Source: Phycisphaerae bacterium
Lineage (GTDB): Bacteria; Planctomycetota; Phycisphaerae; Tepidisphaerales; Tepidisphaeraceae
DNA: 59,217 bases
Direction of reading: 5' to 3'
NCBI GenBank assembly: GCA_025936175.1
Contig: JAICTV010000006.1
Location: 1-59,217, forward strand
A program made the position numbers and the translations under genes. Shown one piece after another: positions 1 to 9,109 of the stretch. The first letter of the stretch is position 1, and each line of letters starts with the position of its first letter. Below the pieces are notes generated by a model that made no database searches, was not told where the DNA came from, and saw only the letters and a list, made by a program, of their open reading frames with translations.

Positions 1-2
1 CG

Positions 3-3000
3 ACCGATGCCACGTTCCTTGGAAAACTCAACACCGCGTCCAGCGGCGCGCTCATCCTCACCGCGACCGATGCGGCGACGAACCTCGACTTCACCGCCGG
101 CACGCTCGCGACGCTCAACAACATGAGCGTCGGCGCCAGCGGCAGCTTCACCTACAGCGGCACCGTCACGCCCGCGGGCGGAAACTACCGCTTCGGTGGC
201 GGCGGCGGGACGATGGTCTATCAGAACGCGCTCTCCGGCGCAAACAACCTGGTCCTCGGCAACGGCGGCGGCGCCAGCACGCTCATCCTCGCCTCCGACA
301 GCAGCTATACCGGCACGACCTCCATCGCCGCCGGCTCCACGCTGCAGGTCGGCAACACCGGTTCGACCGGCACGCTCGGCGCGGGCGACGTCGCCAACGC
401 CGGCAACCTCTCGTTCAATCGCAGCGGCGCCATCACCGTCGCGAACAACATCACCGGCGGCGGAAGCCTGAACAAGAGCGGCAACGACACGCTGACCCTC
501 ACCGGCACCGTCGCCGCCGGCGCCGTCACCGTCGGCCGCGCCGCCACCACCGCCAACGTCATCAACGTCAACGGCGGAACGCTCACCTCCACCGCCCTCT
601 CCACCGTCGGCGGCAGCACCGGGACGGTCGCGCCGCAGTTCATCCTGACCGCAGGCTCGGCCACTTTCTCCGGCGGCATCCGAAACGACACCAACGACTC
701 CTCGATCATCCGCGTCAACGGCGGGAACTTCGTCGCCTCCGACGTCACCATCCGACGAAACAGCGCCTCCACCGTCAGCTTCACCTCCGGCTTCATCCTC
801 GCCGGCGGCACCGCGACCGTCGGCACGATCGAGCTCGGTACCGTCAACTCCAACGGCGCCATGTCGGTCGAGGGTGCCAACCTCACCGTCAGCGGGCCGA
901 TCACCATCGGCAATCAGACGTCCGGCGGCCGCGGCGGCGCGATGCGCGTCACCGCCGGCACCTTCACCTCCACCGACACCACCGACGGCATCATCCTCGG
1001 CCGCAGCGCCACTACCGGAAACGTCGCCGGCGCAACCTTCACGGGCGGCGTCAGCACCGTGAATCTCTTCAAGCTCGGTTACGACGCGACCGTCACCGGG
1101 GGATCGGGCACGATCCTGGTCAACGGCGGAACGCTCTACCTGGGCAGCGGCGGCATCCAGAAAAACGGCACCGGCACCTACGCCGCCAACGTCAATCTCA
1201 ACAGCACCACCAGCATCCTTGGCGCATCGGCGGATTCGACATCAAGCGCGCCGATCACGCTGCAGAGCACGACCTTTACCGTGCAGGCGGCCGATTCGTC
1301 AGCCGTCGCGCACAACATGACCTGGGCGGGCACGCTCGCCGGCGCCGGGCAGCTCATCAAGACCGGCGGCGGCATCCTCGATCTCCAGGGATCGAACACG
1401 TGGACCGGCGGCGCCGTGGTCAACGCCGGCACACTCGCCGGGCGCGCGGGAAGCCTCCGCGGCAACATCGTCAACAACGCCGCGGTCGCCTTCAGCGATC
1501 AGACCGGATCGACCAGCACGTTCAGCGGCGTGATCAGCGGCGCCGGCAGCGTCGGAAAGACCGGCGCGGGAACGTCGCTGATGAACTCCGGGCAGACCTA
1601 CACCGGCGCGACCAGCGTTAGCGCCGGAACGCTCGGCGTCGCCGGCGCCGTCCCGGGCACCGGCATCACCGTCAACGGCGGCGGCACCCTCCTGGTGCGC
1701 TCCGGCGATGCCAACGCCGCCACCCTCATGCTCGGCTCGGGCGCATCGACGCAATCGATGGCCTTCAACGACGGCAGCGGCCTGGCCAAGTTCACCGTCA
1801 ACAATATCAGTGGCCTCTCGACCAGCGGCACCACGACGATCGACGTCGGCTCCGCCGGGCTGACCGTCGGGCAAAAGGTGCTCATCGATTATCCGACCGG
1901 CGGCTCGATCGGGGGCAGCGGCTTCGGCGGCTTCACGCTCGGCACCCTGCCGCCACGCATGAACGCCACACTCGTCAACAACACCGGCAACACCTCGGTC
2001 GATCTGAACATCACCGGGTTCGACATCCCACGCTGGGACGGAAACCTCAGCGGCGACTGGGACATCAACACGACCGCCAACTGGAAGCTCTCCAATAACT
2101 CGAGCACGACGTATCTCCAGAGCACCGTCCCGGGCGATCAGGTGCAGTTCAACGATCTGGCCACCGGCACGACGAGCGTCAACATCACCACGACCGTTCA
2201 GCCCACCAGCGTCACGGTCAACAATTCGACGCTTAGCTACACGTTCACCGGCACCGGAAAGATCAGCGGGACCACCGCGCTGACCAAACAGGGAACCGGT
2301 ACCCTTGTCGTCAACAACACCGGCGGGAACGATTACACCGGCGGCACCAACATTCAGGGCGGCACCTTGCAGCTCGGCAATCCGACGGCGCTGCCCGCCG
2401 CCGGGAACATCACCATCGCAGGCGGCGTCTTCGACCTGAACAATCAGAGCCCCGTCTATTCGGGCAACGTCTCGCTCACCGGCGGCACGCTCGCCAACGG
2501 CACGATCACCAAGAACAACGGCAACTACGACCTGCAGAGCGGCACCGTCTCCGACACCGCGATCCTCAGCGGCACCGCGGGCGTCGCCAAGAACGGGGCG
2601 GGCACCGCCATCCTGCTCGGTTCATCGCACAACTACACCGGCACCACCACCGTCAACGCCGGAACGCTGCAGCTCGGCAACGGCGTCACCAACGGCACCA
2701 CGCCGGGCGCTATCCTCAACAGCGGTACCGTCACCCTCAATCCCGGGTCCCCACAGATCTGGAGCAACAACATCACCGGTACCACCGGCACGCTTGAGAA
2801 GGACGGCAGCGGATTCCTCATCATCACCGGCGTCAACGAAGGCAACGCGGTCATCAACGGCAACGTGAGCCTGAGCGGGCCGGGCGGCGCTTCGGTCTCC
2901 CCGCGCATCGGCCGCGGCGGTGTGCTCACCGTCAACAACGGCGCGACCGTCCTCTGCCAAGGCGGCCAAGCGCTCGGCCTGGCGACGCAGAACCTCCCGC

Positions 3001-4337
3001 CGAGCTTCGTCCTCAACCCCGGCGGCGTCATCGACTGCGACAGCGGCGCCGATCTCTCGATCTACAACGGCACCTTCGCCGGCGGCATCCTCCAGGCCGA
3101 GAGCGGCTTCAACTCCTTCGCGCTGCGCGGCGATTACAGCGTGGCGGCGGGGACGACCACGTCGGCGATCAACGTCCCGGGCGTCGTGGGCATCAACAAC
3201 GCCGTCGATTTCGCGCTGGGCGCGGGCTCGGTCATCACCATCAACTGCCAGCTCTCCGGCGCCACCGGTTTCTCCGGCACGGGAGCGGGCACGATGATCC
3301 TTGCCGGCGACAACTCCGCCGCCACCAGCGGGATGTCTTTCAACGGCGGAGCGATCGCGCAGATCTCCGCGAGCAACAACCTCGGCGGGACCGGCGCCGT
3401 CACACTCAACTCCGGCACCATTCAGACGACGGCCGCGATCACCGACACGCACGATCTCCGCACCACCGGCGGCGGGACGATCGACACCAACAGCTTCGAT
3501 TCCACCTTCAGCGGCGGCATCAGCCAGAACGGCGCGTTCAATAAGGTCGGCGCCGGAAAACTCACGCTCACCGGCGCGCTCAGCTACACCGGCAATACGA
3601 CTGTCAGCGCCGGAACGCTCTCGCTGGAAGGCGGCAACCTCACGACGTCGGCCAACGTCAGCGTCACCGGCGGAACGCTGCAACTGCCGTCTAACGCAAC
3701 GTTCAACCGCGTCATCCGCACCGGCACCGTCGCGGTCAGCGGAGGCGGGAAGCTCAACATCGACGACAACAAGCTGATCGTCACCGCCCAGGGCGTCGGT
3801 ACCTGGAACGGGACCGCGTACACTGATGTGACGGGCTTGATCGCGTCCGGCTACGGCGTCAACCAGGACTTCAGCGGGTCCGGCATCGTCACCACACAAT
3901 CGAACGCGACCGGCGGCAACACGCTGACGAATATCGGCATCGTTTCCAATACCGACATCGGCCTGGCGACCTTCGGTGGCACCAGCGTCGGTCCCAACGA
4001 CACGCTGGCAATGTACACTTACGGCGGCGATGCGAACCTGGACGGCATCATCAACGGCGACGACTACTTCCAGATCGACTCGGCGACGCCGGGCTCTCAC
4101 GGCTGGTTCAACGGTGACTTCAACTACGACGGCGTGATCAACGGTGACGACTACTTCGTGATCGACTCCAACTTCGCGGCCCAGGGCGCGGCGATCCCGA
4201 CCAGTGGCGGGATTCCCGCCGGCACACTGGCCGGCGTGACGGCGGTGCCGGAGCCGACGTCGCTCAGTCTGATCGCGATGGGTGCAACCGCGCTGCTCGC
4301 TCGTCGGCGCCGTCGTCGCGCCGACGCGGTCGCGTGA
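3..4337 (+). CDS. Giant secreted autotransporter-type beta-strand-repeat protein with dockerin-like loops and PEP-CTERM tail (5' partial)
   Basis: The frame is open from the first bases of the window, so the gene starts upstream and at least 1444 residues are seen. It is Gly/Thr/Asn-rich and built of irregular repeats of the kind YTGxTTVxAGTLxLG (for example around 300-360, 1600-1640, 2330-2380, 2635-2680, 3585-3640), the autotransporter-associated beta-strand repeat, predicting a long beta-solenoid outside the cell. Near the C-terminus two Ca-loop-like units, DANLDGIINGDDYF and DFNYDGVINGDDYF (about 4030-4165), resemble dockerin type I repeats. The end is VPEPTSLSLIAMGATALLAR plus arginines, a PEP-CTERM-like sorting signal. 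No autotransporter barrel is present. Probable role: surface adhesin or matrix protein; substrate unknown. An intrinsic terminator follows within 70 bp. Confidence 0.9.
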   Translation, partial: TDATFLGKLNTASSGALILTATDAATNLDFTAGTLATLNNMSVGASGSFTYSGTVTPAGGNYRFGGGGGTMVYQNALSGANNLVLGNGGGASTLILASDSSYTGTTSIAAGSTLQVGNTGSTGTLGAGDVANAGNLSFNRSGAITVANNITGGGSLNKSGNDTLTLTGTVAAGAVTVGRAATTANVINVNGGTLTSTALSTVGGSTGTVAPQFILTAGSATFSGGIRNDTNDSSIIRVNGGNFVASDVTIRRNSASTVSFTSGFILAGGTATVGTIELGTVNSNGAMSVEGANLTVSGPITIGNQTSGGRGGAMRVTAGTFTSTDTTDGIILGRSATTGNVAGATFTGGVSTVNLFKLGYDATVTGGSGTILVNGGTLYLGSGGIQKNGTGTYAANVNLNSTTSILGASADSTSSAPITLQSTTFTVQAADSSAVAHNMTWAGTLAGAGQLIKTGGGILDLQGSNTWTGGAVVNAGTLAGRAGSLRGNIVNNAAVAFSDQTGSTSTFSGVISGAGSVGKTGAGTSLMNSGQTYTGATSVSAGTLGVAGAVPGTGITVNGGGTLLVRSGDANAATLMLGSGASTQSMAFNDGSGLAKFTVNNISGLSTSGTTTIDVGSAGLTVGQKVLIDYPTGGSIGGSGFGGFTLGTLPPRMNATLVNNTGNTSVDLNITGFDIPRWDGNLSGDWDINTTANWKLSNNSSTTYLQSTVPGDQVQFNDLATGTTSVNITTTVQPTSVTVNNSTLSYTFTGTGKISGTTALTKQGTGTLVVNNTGGNDYTGGTNIQGGTLQLGNPTALPAAGNITIAGGVFDLNNQSPVYSGNVSLTGGTLANGTITKNNGNYDLQSGTVSDTAILSGTAGVAKNGAGTAILLGSSHNYTGTTTVNAGTLQLGNGVTNGTTPGAILNSGTVTLNPGSPQIWSNNITGTTGTLEKDGSGFLIITGVNEGNAVINGNVSLSGPGGASVSPRIGRGGVLTVNNGATVLCQGGQALGLATQNLPPSFVLNPGGVIDCDSGADLSIYNGTFAGGILQAESGFNSFALRGDYSVAAGTTTSAINVPGVVGINNAVDFALGAGSVITINCQLSGATGFSGTGAGTMILAGDNSAATSGMSFNGGAIAQISASNNLGGTGAVTLNSGTIQTTAAITDTHDLRTTGGGTIDTNSFDSTFSGGISQNGAFNKVGAGKLTLTGALSYTGNTTVSAGTLSLEGGNLTTSANVSVTGGTLQLPSNATFNRVIRTGTVAVSGGGKLNIDDNKLIVTAQGVGTWNGTAYTDVTGLIASGYGVNQDFSGSGIVTTQSNATGGNTLTNIGIVSNTDIGLATFGGTSVGPNDTLAMYTYGGDANLDGIINGDDYFQIDSATPGSHGWFNGDFNYDGVINGDDYFVIDSNFAAQGAAIPTSGGIPAGTLAGVTAVPEPTSLSLIAMGATALLARRRRRRADAVA

Positions 4338-4342
4338 ACGAA

Positions 4343-5203
4343 ATGAACGTGCTCTCTCTCCCCCCGGAAGCCGCTCCCGAGGCCCTCGACGGAGCGGCTT
4401 CCGGTTTTTATCCGCCGTTCGGAAGCATCATCATCCGGGCGGGGCTGATCGCGCTGGTCCTCCTGTGCTTCAATCGCGTCGCCCTCGCGGCGGCGACGAC
4501 GAGACCCGCGACCACGCAATCCGCTTGCATCGACCCGCGATTTCACGTCATTGCGGAACTGCTGCGCGACGATTTCGATCGCGGCTTGGCGAACTGGGTC
4601 GTGGAATCACAGCAGCCGGGGAGAATCCAGGCGCGCGACGGCGCGCTCGACATCGACGTTGCCGCCGGCTGCACCGTCTGGCTCAAGACACCGCTCGACG
4701 GGCCTCTCATGATCGAGTACGAGGCGATCGTGATCGCGCGCGGCGGAGCGAACGACCGTGTCAGCGATCTCAATTGCTTCTGGATGGCCCGCGACGCGCG
4801 CAGCCCCGAAGACCTCTTCGCCACGCGGCGCTCCGGCAGGTTCGAGGAGTACAACTTCCTGCGCGGCTACTACGTCGGTCTCGGCGGGAACGGCAACACG
4901 ACGTCGCGCTTCCGTCGCTACGTCGGCGACGCCACAACGCGCCCCCTGCTGCCGGAGCACGACCTGCGCGACAAGCGCGACCTCCTCGCCGCCAACGTAC
5001 CGCAGACGATCCGACTCGTCGCATGCGACAAGCTGATTGAGTATTGGCGTGACGATCGCCGCATGTTCGAGACGATCGACGACGCGCCGTATACGCGCGG
5101 GCACTTCGCTTTCCGCACGGTGCAGAATCACATGCAGATCCGGCGTTTTCGCGTCTGCCGGATCGCGGCGGATCTCCCCGCCACAACCCGATCGACTCCG
5201 TAG
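4343..5203 (+). CDS. DUF6250-type secreted protein
   Basis: 287 residues from ATG 4343; a GTG at 4334 overlaps the previous stop by GTGA. A hydrophobic segment (IIRAGLIALVLLCFNRVALA, about residues 30-49) precedes an AAATT junction and looks like a signal peptide. The mature part carries features I associate with DUF6250: FDRGLANWVVE, DGALDIDV, CTVWLK, DRVSDLNCFW, RSGRFEEYNFLRGYYVG, NTTSRFRRY, LPEHDL, IEYWRD and HFAFRTVQNHM. This beta-sandwich family is found beside carbohydrate-degradation genes, activity unknown. The start is doubtful because a strong terminator (4364-4409) lies within codons 8-23. No ATG, GTG or TTG exists between the terminator and the hydrophobic segment, so initiation could be at a rare codon (ATC run at 4427) or depend on read-through. 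Confidence 0.75.
   Translation: MNVLSLPPEAAPEALDGAASGFYPPFGSIIIRAGLIALVLLCFNRVALAAATTRPATTQSACIDPRFHVIAELLRDDFDRGLANWVVESQQPGRIQARDGALDIDVAAGCTVWLKTPLDGPLMIEYEAIVIARGGANDRVSDLNCFWMARDARSPEDLFATRRSGRFEEYNFLRGYYVGLGGNGNTTSRFRRYVGDATTRPLLPEHDLRDKRDLLAANVPQTIRLVACDKLIEYWRDDRRMFETIDDAPYTRGHFAFRTVQNHMQIRRFRVCRIAADLPATTRSTP
4364..4409 (+). terminator. Strong intrinsic terminator after the PEP-CTERM giant gene
   Basis: A perfect 14-bp stem (4364-4377 with 4391-4404; CCGGAAGCCGCTCC and its complement) with a 13-nt loop is followed by five T (4405-4409). It lies 27 bp after the stop codon of the giant gene, but inside the apparent 5' end of the following DUF6250 frame, which is unusual. Confidence 0.85.
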
Positions 5204-5227
5204 CGAGCGCGCAACCCGCGCGCTACG
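5199..5227. terminator. GC-rich dyad between convergent genes holding both stop codons
   Basis: The DUF6250 gene and the lacI-type gene converge 19 bp apart. The junction is a dyad (CGTAGCGAGCGCG...CGCGCGCTACG) whose arms contain the two TAG stop codons symmetrically. There is no T-run, so it is at best a weak bidirectional terminator. Confidence 0.35.
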
Positions 5228-6293
5228 CGTGCGCGCGATCGCCGTTCCCCGCCGCCGCGGCGGGGGCAAATTCTTCCACGGGAACCACGCGCGGCTCGAT
5301 CGCGGTGATGATGCGTTCCGGCACGTCCGGGTGCTCCATGCGCCAGGTCAACTGCTCGACCGCGCGCCGGCCGATCGACTCCACCCGGATGTCAATCACC
5401 GCCGGCTTGGGCTCAAGCCCGACCAGGTACGGCGTCTCATTGTTGCACGAGATGATCTCGACTTTACCGGCGCCGATTTCCACGCCCGCCTTCTGCAACG
5501 CCGGCTGCAGGATCGCCGCCTGCATGTCTTCGGCGATGAAGATTCCCGTCGCGCGATCGCTCGCAGAGAGATAATTGCGGACCATCCCTTCAACGGCGTC
5601 GGGGCTGTAGTCGTGCCAGTAGCCGGCCGACGCGTCGCTCGCCTGCTCCAGGCGGATGACCTGCGCGCCGTGCTCCTGCGCGACGGAGGCGAACGCATGT
5701 CCGTACATACGCAGCGCCCAGTGTCCGGCGTCGAGGTTGAGATACGCCAGCCGCCGGTGCCCGCGCGAAGTCAGATACGTCGCCGCGACTTCGCCGATCG
5801 CGTACCCGTCGGGCAGCACCTGGTCGCCCCAGTCGGGCCGGCGGACGTTGCCCATGAGCCAGACGGTGGGCAGGCGGCGGAGGTATTCGCGCGCTTCGCC
5901 TTGCGGGGTCACGCCGTGAAGCAGCATCCCGTCGACGCGCTGCTCGAGGACGCGCTGGGGAAGCCGGTTCGGATCGGGCACGTGGTGGAAGATCAAGTTG
6001 AGCTCGTGTCGCGACGCGCCCATCGAGACGCCGCGGAGCAGATCCTGAAACGCGGGCGTCGCCCGGTTCCCCGATGTGCCCAGGACCAGAAAGGCGATGC
6101 TGCCGAGGTTGGATCGCGTCCGCGACGCCGGCTTGGGGCCCGGTCGTCGTTCGGAGGGGGTGTAATTGAGGCTTTGCATCGCGCGGCGGACGCTCTGGGC
6201 GGTTTCCGGCGCGACGCGCGGATGATTGTTGATGACCCGCGAGACGGTCGAACTGGACACCCCGGCGAGCTTCGCAACCTTGCTGATCGACAT
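5223..6293 (-). CDS. LacI-family transcriptional regulator
   Basis: 356 residues. The N-terminus (SISKVAKLAGVSSSTVSRVINNHPRV) is a classic LacI helix-turn-helix with hinge-proximal VSRVIN; residues about 60-345 form a periplasmic-binding-protein-like sensor domain typical of sugar repressors (SIAFLVLG, VDGMLLHGV, GHRRLAYLN, GIFIAEDMQAA, VEIISCNNE, PAVIDIRVESIGRRAVEQL). Family length is normal (about 330-360). It is divergent from the oxidoreductase at 6543 across 249 bp, suggesting it controls that gene and possibly itself; the ligand is probably a sugar or sugar acid, which I cannot specify. No convincing Shine-Dalgarno precedes the ATG. Confidence 0.95.
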   Translation of the reverse strand: MSISKVAKLAGVSSSTVSRVINNHPRVAPETAQSVRRAMQSLNYTPSERRPGPKPASRTRSNLGSIAFLVLGTSGNRATPAFQDLLRGVSMGASRHELNLIFHHVPDPNRLPQRVLEQRVDGMLLHGVTPQGEAREYLRRLPTVWLMGNVRRPDWGDQVLPDGYAIGEVAATYLTSRGHRRLAYLNLDAGHWALRMYGHAFASVAQEHGAQVIRLEQASDASAGYWHDYSPDAVEGMVRNYLSASDRATGIFIAEDMQAAILQPALQKAGVEIGAGKVEIISCNNETPYLVGLEPKPAVIDIRVESIGRRAVEQLTWRMEHPDVPERIITAIEPRVVPVEEFAPAAAAGNGDRAHA

Positions 6294-6542
6294 GAGTGCT
6301 CAAATCTGGATTACGGCGCCAGCGCTGTCAATGGAATTCCCACAAATTTCCGCGCCGCCGCATGCCGCATCGAAATTACCACACAATCTCATCCGTATTA
6401 ACCGCTGGCGTTTGCTGCACTTGTACGCTTATTGATTATGAGTTTGACAAAATGTATTCATCGTTTACCATGCAATTACCGCAGTGTTGCCGCGGGATTT
6501 TCGGCGCCTTCGCCCTCGCTCGCGCGGGGGAGACGTCTCCGT
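6294..6542. promoter_or_regulatory. Divergent control region of LacI regulator and oxidoreductase
   Basis: 249 bp between divergent genes, clearly more AT-rich than the surroundings (about 6340-6480). Rightward promoter candidates are TTGCTG (6412) with a GATTAT at 16-bp spacing, or TTGACA (6444) without a good -10. TTACC repeats (around 6377, 6466, 6476) and a perfect 12-bp palindrome GGAGACGTCTCC (6529-6540) directly before the oxidoreductase start could be regulator contacts; this is inference. Confidence 0.4.
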
Positions 6543-7874
6543 ATGCCCATCATCATGAGCGACGCTCTAACTCCACTTCGACTTGGTCTTACCGGGCTCG
6601 GGGGCTACGCCGGCTACGTGTGCGATCGCGTCCTTGCCGAGTCGGAGAACGATGCGCCGGCGGCGCACCTGCTTGCAGTGTGCGAGCCGGAGCCGGATCG
6701 ATTCCCGAGACGGGTCGCTGAGCTTCTAGCGCGTGGCGTCGCCGTCGTCCGCGACTTCGACGAGCTCCTGAATCTCAAGCTGGATGGCGTCTGGCTTCCC
6801 CTGCCGATCGACTTGCACTTGCCCTTCACCGAAAGGGCGCTGGGCGCCGGCAAAGGCGTCATCTGCGAAAAGCCGGCCGCGGGTTGCGTCGACGACGTCG
6901 ATCAGATGATCGCCGCCCGCGACCGCGCGCGGCTGCCGGTCGCGATAGGATTCCAAGACGTCTTTCAGCCTGCGGTGACGACGTTGAAGCGTCGCCTGGT
7001 CGCCGGCGAATTCGGAAAGCCGCGGAGCGCGCAGGTCGTCGGCTGCTGGCCGCGCAGCGAGCGGTACTTCACCCGCAACACGTGGGCCGGCCGCATCCGG
7101 CGCGACGGACGCTGGGTGATGGACAGCCCGGCGAGCAACGCGCTGGCGCACTTCCTTCACCTGACGCTCTTCCTGCTCGGCCCGACGCGCGCGGCATCGG
7201 CGCGCGCGACCGAGGTCTCCGCCGAGCTCTATCGAGCCAACGCGATCGAGAACTACGACACGTGCAGCATGCGTTTTTTGGCTGGCGACGACGACGTGCC
7301 GATCTGCGTCGCTTACACCCACGCATGCGCGGCGTCGATCGAGCCGGTCGTCGAAATCGAGACCGAGCGCGCGCAGATCCGTTACGTTTCCGGCCGGCAC
7401 GTGGAAGTGCGGGTGGGGACGAACGTCGAGGTGCTGCGCCTCTCGCCCAACCCGCATCATCTCATGTTGCGATCGTTCCGCGGGGCGCTTCATCACGCCA
7501 CGAGCAATAACGGGGACGGCGAAGCGCTGGTGGCGTCCACGCTGGAAATGGCGCGGGCGCACATCGTGGCGGTGAATGCGGCATCGGAAGCGGCCCCCGT
7601 GATCGACGTCGCGCCCGATTGCATTCAGGTTGTGCCGTCGGCGGACCAGTCGAACATCCAGGCCATTCGCGACGTGGTTCCGGTGATGAAATCACTCATG
7701 GCGCGTCGGTGCCTGCTGCATGACAGCCGCCTGGCGTCATGGTCACACCCGGCCGGGAGGATGACGATCAACGGCTACAGCCATTTCGCAGGACCAGCGT
7801 CGTCGAGCGGGGCGGCACCACCCGCCGCGACGAATCCCGCTTCAATCGCCGCGACCGCTGCCGCCGCACATTGA
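6543..7874 (+). CDS. Gfo/Idh/MocA-family oxidoreductase
   Basis: 443 residues from ATG 6543 (or 6555). I chose this rather than the upstream ATG 6432 because GGGGGAG at 6526-6532 gives a ribosome site and the Rossmann fold (LRLGLTGLGGYAG) starts a few residues in. GVWLPLPIDLH, GKGVICEKPAAG and FQDVFQPAV match the NAD(P)-binding half with the usual EKP motif; the remainder is the GFO_IDH_MocA C-terminal sheet (DTCSMRF, EIETERAQIRY). It should oxidise or reduce a sugar, inositol or glycoside. The C-terminal about 20 residues are Ala/Ser-rich. Divergent LacI regulator upstream; convergent response regulator downstream. Confidence 0.9.
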   Translation: MPIIMSDALTPLRLGLTGLGGYAGYVCDRVLAESENDAPAAHLLAVCEPEPDRFPRRVAELLARGVAVVRDFDELLNLKLDGVWLPLPIDLHLPFTERALGAGKGVICEKPAAGCVDDVDQMIAARDRARLPVAIGFQDVFQPAVTTLKRRLVAGEFGKPRSAQVVGCWPRSERYFTRNTWAGRIRRDGRWVMDSPASNALAHFLHLTLFLLGPTRAASARATEVSAELYRANAIENYDTCSMRFLAGDDDVPICVAYTHACAASIEPVVEIETERAQIRYVSGRHVEVRVGTNVEVLRLSPNPHHLMLRSFRGALHHATSNNGDGEALVASTLEMARAHIVAVNAASEAAPVIDVAPDCIQVVPSADQSNIQAIRDVVPVMKSLMARRCLLHDSRLASWSHPAGRMTINGYSHFAGPASSSGAAPPAATNPASIAATAAAAH

Positions 7875-7948
7875 GTTGAACCCGTCATGACCGCGCGCGT
7901 TTGCTCGCTCGGGTCTGTGACAACATCGCGTCCCCGGCGAACGAGCGC

Positions 7949-8341
7949 TCAACCTCCGCCAGCGCCCGCGCCGGCGCCGCCGAGGTATTGATCGATACAG
8001 GATTGGATGTCCGCGAAGCTCGCCTGCGATTTCACGAGGTAGGATTGGGCGCCGCTCTGGATCGCTTCGGCTTTCGTGCCGGAGTCGCTGAGCGCGCTGT
8101 ACACGACGACTGGCAGATCCTTGTGCATGGGGTGGTTGCGGATCAGCTTGAGCACTTCCAGCCCGTCGATGCCGGGCATCATCACGTCGAGAAGGATCAT
8201 GTCCGGGCGGAGCTGGTCGAGCATCGAGAGCGCCGCACGGCCGTCGTGCACGAAGAAGGACTTGTGCCCGACGTATTGCAGAAGCCGCGCCAGTGGCCGG
8301 CAGCCGTCTATGTCGTCGTCCACGATCAGCACGTTGGCCAT
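7949..8341 (-). CDS. Single-domain response regulator (receiver only)
   Basis: 130 residues from ATG 8341, which has a GGAGA about nine bases upstream; a longer frame to 8533 exists but its N-terminus is nonsense-like. It is a complete CheY-type receiver: acidic pair in VLIVDDDIDG, phospho-acceptor Asp in DMILLDVMMPGIDGLEV, Ser in VVVYSA and Lys in YLVKSQ. No output domain follows; the C-terminus is a Gly/Ala tail. It could signal by protein contact in a phosphorelay or chemotaxis-like path. No kinase is adjacent. Divergent from nuoC. Confidence 0.9.
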   Translation of the reverse strand: MANVLIVDDDIDGCRPLARLLQYVGHKSFFVHDGRAALSMLDQLRPDMILLDVMMPGIDGLEVLKLIRNHPMHKDLPVVVYSALSDSGTKAEAIQSGAQSYLVKSQASFADIQSCIDQYLGGAGAGAGGG

Positions 8342-8456
8342 GCGTTGAGTCTCCATCTCCCGCCAGCCCGAGCCACGGCGGGAAATGTACGAATTGCTCC
8401 GGGGCTTGCCAAGGGACGCAATCAATATACGCTTGATGAGAAGGGAATTAACGAGC

Positions 8457-8972
8457 ATGACGGCACAGCAGATCGTGCAACGGTTGCAGGAACGATTCGG
8501 TCCAAAGATCACGGCCGCAATCGCGGATGACAAACATCCGCGCGTTCATGTGAACGCGGACGATTGGCGCGAGATCGCCGCCTTCGTCTTCAGCGATCCG
8601 CAACTCAAATTCGACTGGCTCGCGTGTCACACCGGCGTCGATTACGTTGCGGACAACAAGCTGGCGTGCGTGTACGACCTGTGGAGCTTCGATCATCGCC
8701 ACAGCTTCGCGATCAAGGTTTTCACGCCGCGCGAGAAGCCGAGCATCCCCAGCGTTACTGATCTCTGGCCCGCCGGGGATTGGCACGAGCGCGAAGCGTA
8801 CGACCTGCTCGGCATCGACTTTCCCGGTCACCCCGATCTGCGCCGGATCCTGTGCGCGGATGACTGGGAAGGCTTTCCGTTGCGAAAGGATTATCAGTTC
8901 CCGCGCGAGTACCACGGGATCCCCGCCAGCGTCGAGCTGGATTGGCAGCACAAGCCCGATTATCCCAGGTAG
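8457..8972 (+). CDS. nuoC: NADH-quinone oxidoreductase subunit C (orphan nuoC)
   Basis: 171 residues from ATG 8457 with AAGGG about 11 bases upstream. It holds the 30-kDa subunit signature: HEREAYDLLGIDFPGHPDLR, then DDWEGFPLRKDYQFP, and an N-terminal half with LKFDWLACHTGVDY and LACVYDLWSFDH. It would belong to the peripheral arm of respiratory complex I or a related membrane hydrogenase. No other nuo gene is within the window; the gene stands alone between a response regulator and a terminator (9110-9168), so it is a detached member of the complex. Confidence 0.9.
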   Translation: MTAQQIVQRLQERFGPKITAAIADDKHPRVHVNADDWREIAAFVFSDPQLKFDWLACHTGVDYVADNKLACVYDLWSFDHRHSFAIKVFTPREKPSIPSVTDLWPAGDWHEREAYDLLGIDFPGHPDLRRILCADDWEGFPLRKDYQFPREYHGIPASVELDWQHKPDYPR

Positions 8973-9109
8973 CCGCGCTTAAATCGGTTAATCACTCCGG
9001 CGCATTTTTCCGCCGCTCCCCGGCGAAAAAAGCGTTGCATCGGAAAAGTCGCGCGGTACAGTTCGATCACGATCAAAGTTGGACCGGTGAACAGCCGATT
9101 CAATTTTAT

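Noticed and set aside
2622-4100. Long minus-strand open frame of 492 codons within the giant gene
   Set aside because: It is antisense to a repetitive, highly biased sequence; product is Arg/Asp/Val-rich without recognisable fold, and the plus frame has clear family signatures.
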